From an uncultured Polaribacter sp. (GTDB lineage: Bacteria; Bacteroidota; Bacteroidia; Flavobacteriales; Flavobacteriaceae): a stretch of DNA of 64,000 bases. The translations under genes were made by a program, and so were the position numbers. Shown here piece by piece: positions 63,406 to 64,000 of this stretch. Location: NCBI GenBank assembly GCA_943788045.1, contig CALSOT010000006.1:1-64000 (forward strand), written 5' to 3'. The notes under the pieces are model-generated. The model was not told where the DNA came from. It was given only the letters and a program-made list of their open reading frames with translations, and did no database searches. Positions within the stretch are counted from its first letter, which is position 1. Each line of letters starts with the position of its first letter.

Positions 63406-64000
63406 TTATATGATTAACATAGCGTCTCCATAAGTAGAGAATCTATACTCTTCTTTAATTGCTTCTTTATAAGCTTTCATAACAAAATCGTAACCTCCAA
63501 AAGCAGCGACCTGCATTAGTAATGTAGATTTTGGTGTGTGAAAATTCGTAATCATTGCAGTTGCAATACTAAAATCATGAGGAGGGAAAATAAATTTATT
63601 TGTCCACCCTTTAAATCCTTTTAATTCACCTTTAGATGAAACTGAAGATTCTATAGTTCTCATTACTGTTGTACCTACTGCACAAACTTTTCTTTTTTCT
63701 TTCTTTGCTATGTTAATTTTATCTGCAGTTTCATCCGAAATATCAATTTGCTCAGAATCCATTTTATGCTTAGATAAATCTTCTACTTCTACAGCGCTAA
63801 ATGTTCCCAAACCAACATGTAAGGTAGTCTCGGCAAACTCAACTCCTTTAATTTCTAGACGCTTCATTAAATGTTTAGAAAAATGCAAACCAGCAGTAGG
63901 TGCTGCAACAGCTCCTTCTTGTTTTGCATAAATAGTTTGATAACGTTCGTCATCTATGGCTTCTACCTCTCTACCAATTGCTTTTGGTAAAGGTGTTTGG
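63406..64000 (-). CDS. queA: tRNA preQ1(34) S-adenosylmethionine ribosyltransferase-isomerase, 3' part
   Basis: QueA transfers and isomerises the ribosyl of SAM to form epoxyqueuosine at tRNA position 34. Only the C-terminal part is in the window; the 5' end lies beyond position 64000. The visible sequence has [10 protein letters not shown], the [19 protein letters not shown] segment and the late [10 protein letters not shown] and [19 protein letters not shown] segments that mark the family. It ends with a terminator. The fragment shows about 197 residues of an expected 350. Confidence 0.95.
   Translation of the reverse strand, partial: QTPLPKAIGREVEAIDDERYQTIYAKQEGAVAAPTAGLHFSKHLMKRLEIKGVEFAETTLHVGLGTFSAVEVEDLSKHKMDSEQIDISDETADKINIAKKEKRKVCAVGTTVMRTIESSVSSKGELKGFKGWTNKFIFPPHDFSIATAMITNFHTPKSTLLMQVAAFGGYDFVMKAYKEAIKEEYRFSTYGDAMLII

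Overview
The window is AT-rich chromosomal DNA from a Bacteroidetes bacterium, most likely a marine member of the Flavobacteriaceae (Polaribacter/Tenacibaculum-like; genus is a guess). The signs are seen directly: promoter -7 boxes of the form TAnnTTTG before many genes, almost no Shine-Dalgarno sites, families typical of this group (DUF3078, DUF2480, DUF58, HopJ-type protein, DUF5117-type metalloprotease), MetH split into two genes, and a MetX-ThrA fusion. No plasmid, phage, IS element or CRISPR array is visible. It is core chromosome with unusual gene fusions, regulatory RNAs and a dispersed structured RNA repeat.

Layout. 1-2000: tRNA-Asp, a DUF58 protein and thioredoxin. 2064-23800: a nearly continuous minus-strand sulfur block. 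From its upstream end it holds a methionine operon (metY, metX-thrA fusion, metZ) behind a SAM-I riboswitch; an Rrf2 regulator; a sulfate-to-cysteine operon (DUF2061, cysH, cysD, cysN, sulfite reductase fused to a HEPN domain, cobA, siroheme synthase, ferredoxin reductase, ferredoxin, cysE, cysM); and a second SAM-I riboswitch driving split metH and metF. metK follows at 24179 on the plus strand. Together these turn sulfate into sulfide, cysteine, homocysteine, methionine and SAM, and SAM feeds back through the two riboswitches.

25400-26100: two tandem tRNA-Asn units, each with its own promoter and terminator. 26242-30289: 2-oxoglutarate dehydrogenase E1 and E2. 30383-38377: a secreted TlpA-like thioredoxin, a PIF1-type helicase with HRDC and HTH domains, recJ, OsmC, an AhpD-like protein, a HopJ-like protein and rsmI. 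38597-44453: aspS, a frameshifted membrane protein, a small membrane protein, hflX and a CNNM/CBS protein. 44535-47781: two DUF3078 proteins (one frameshifted), DUF2480, a DUF59 protein and SufE. 47857-54439: a PfkB kinase, a frameshifted amidophosphoribosyltransferase, a zinc metalloprotease and a tRNA-dihydrouridine synthase. 54592-64000: an MscS channel, a Spy-like protein, gamma-carbonic anhydrase, nitrilase, DUF2797, GH3, polyprenyl synthase, rlmN and the 3' part of queA.

Two patterns cross the gene map. First, an intergenic RNA-like repeat occurs four times in good form (38445, 54486, 56836, 63266), with a decayed copy after sucA. Its stems covary between copies, so it is probably a structured RNA family; it may be the known Flavo-1 motif, which I could not check. 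Second, three genes (40572-41205, 45512-46367, 48859-50758) are each broken by exactly one extra base. This looks more like base-call errors or very recent mutation than old pseudogenes.
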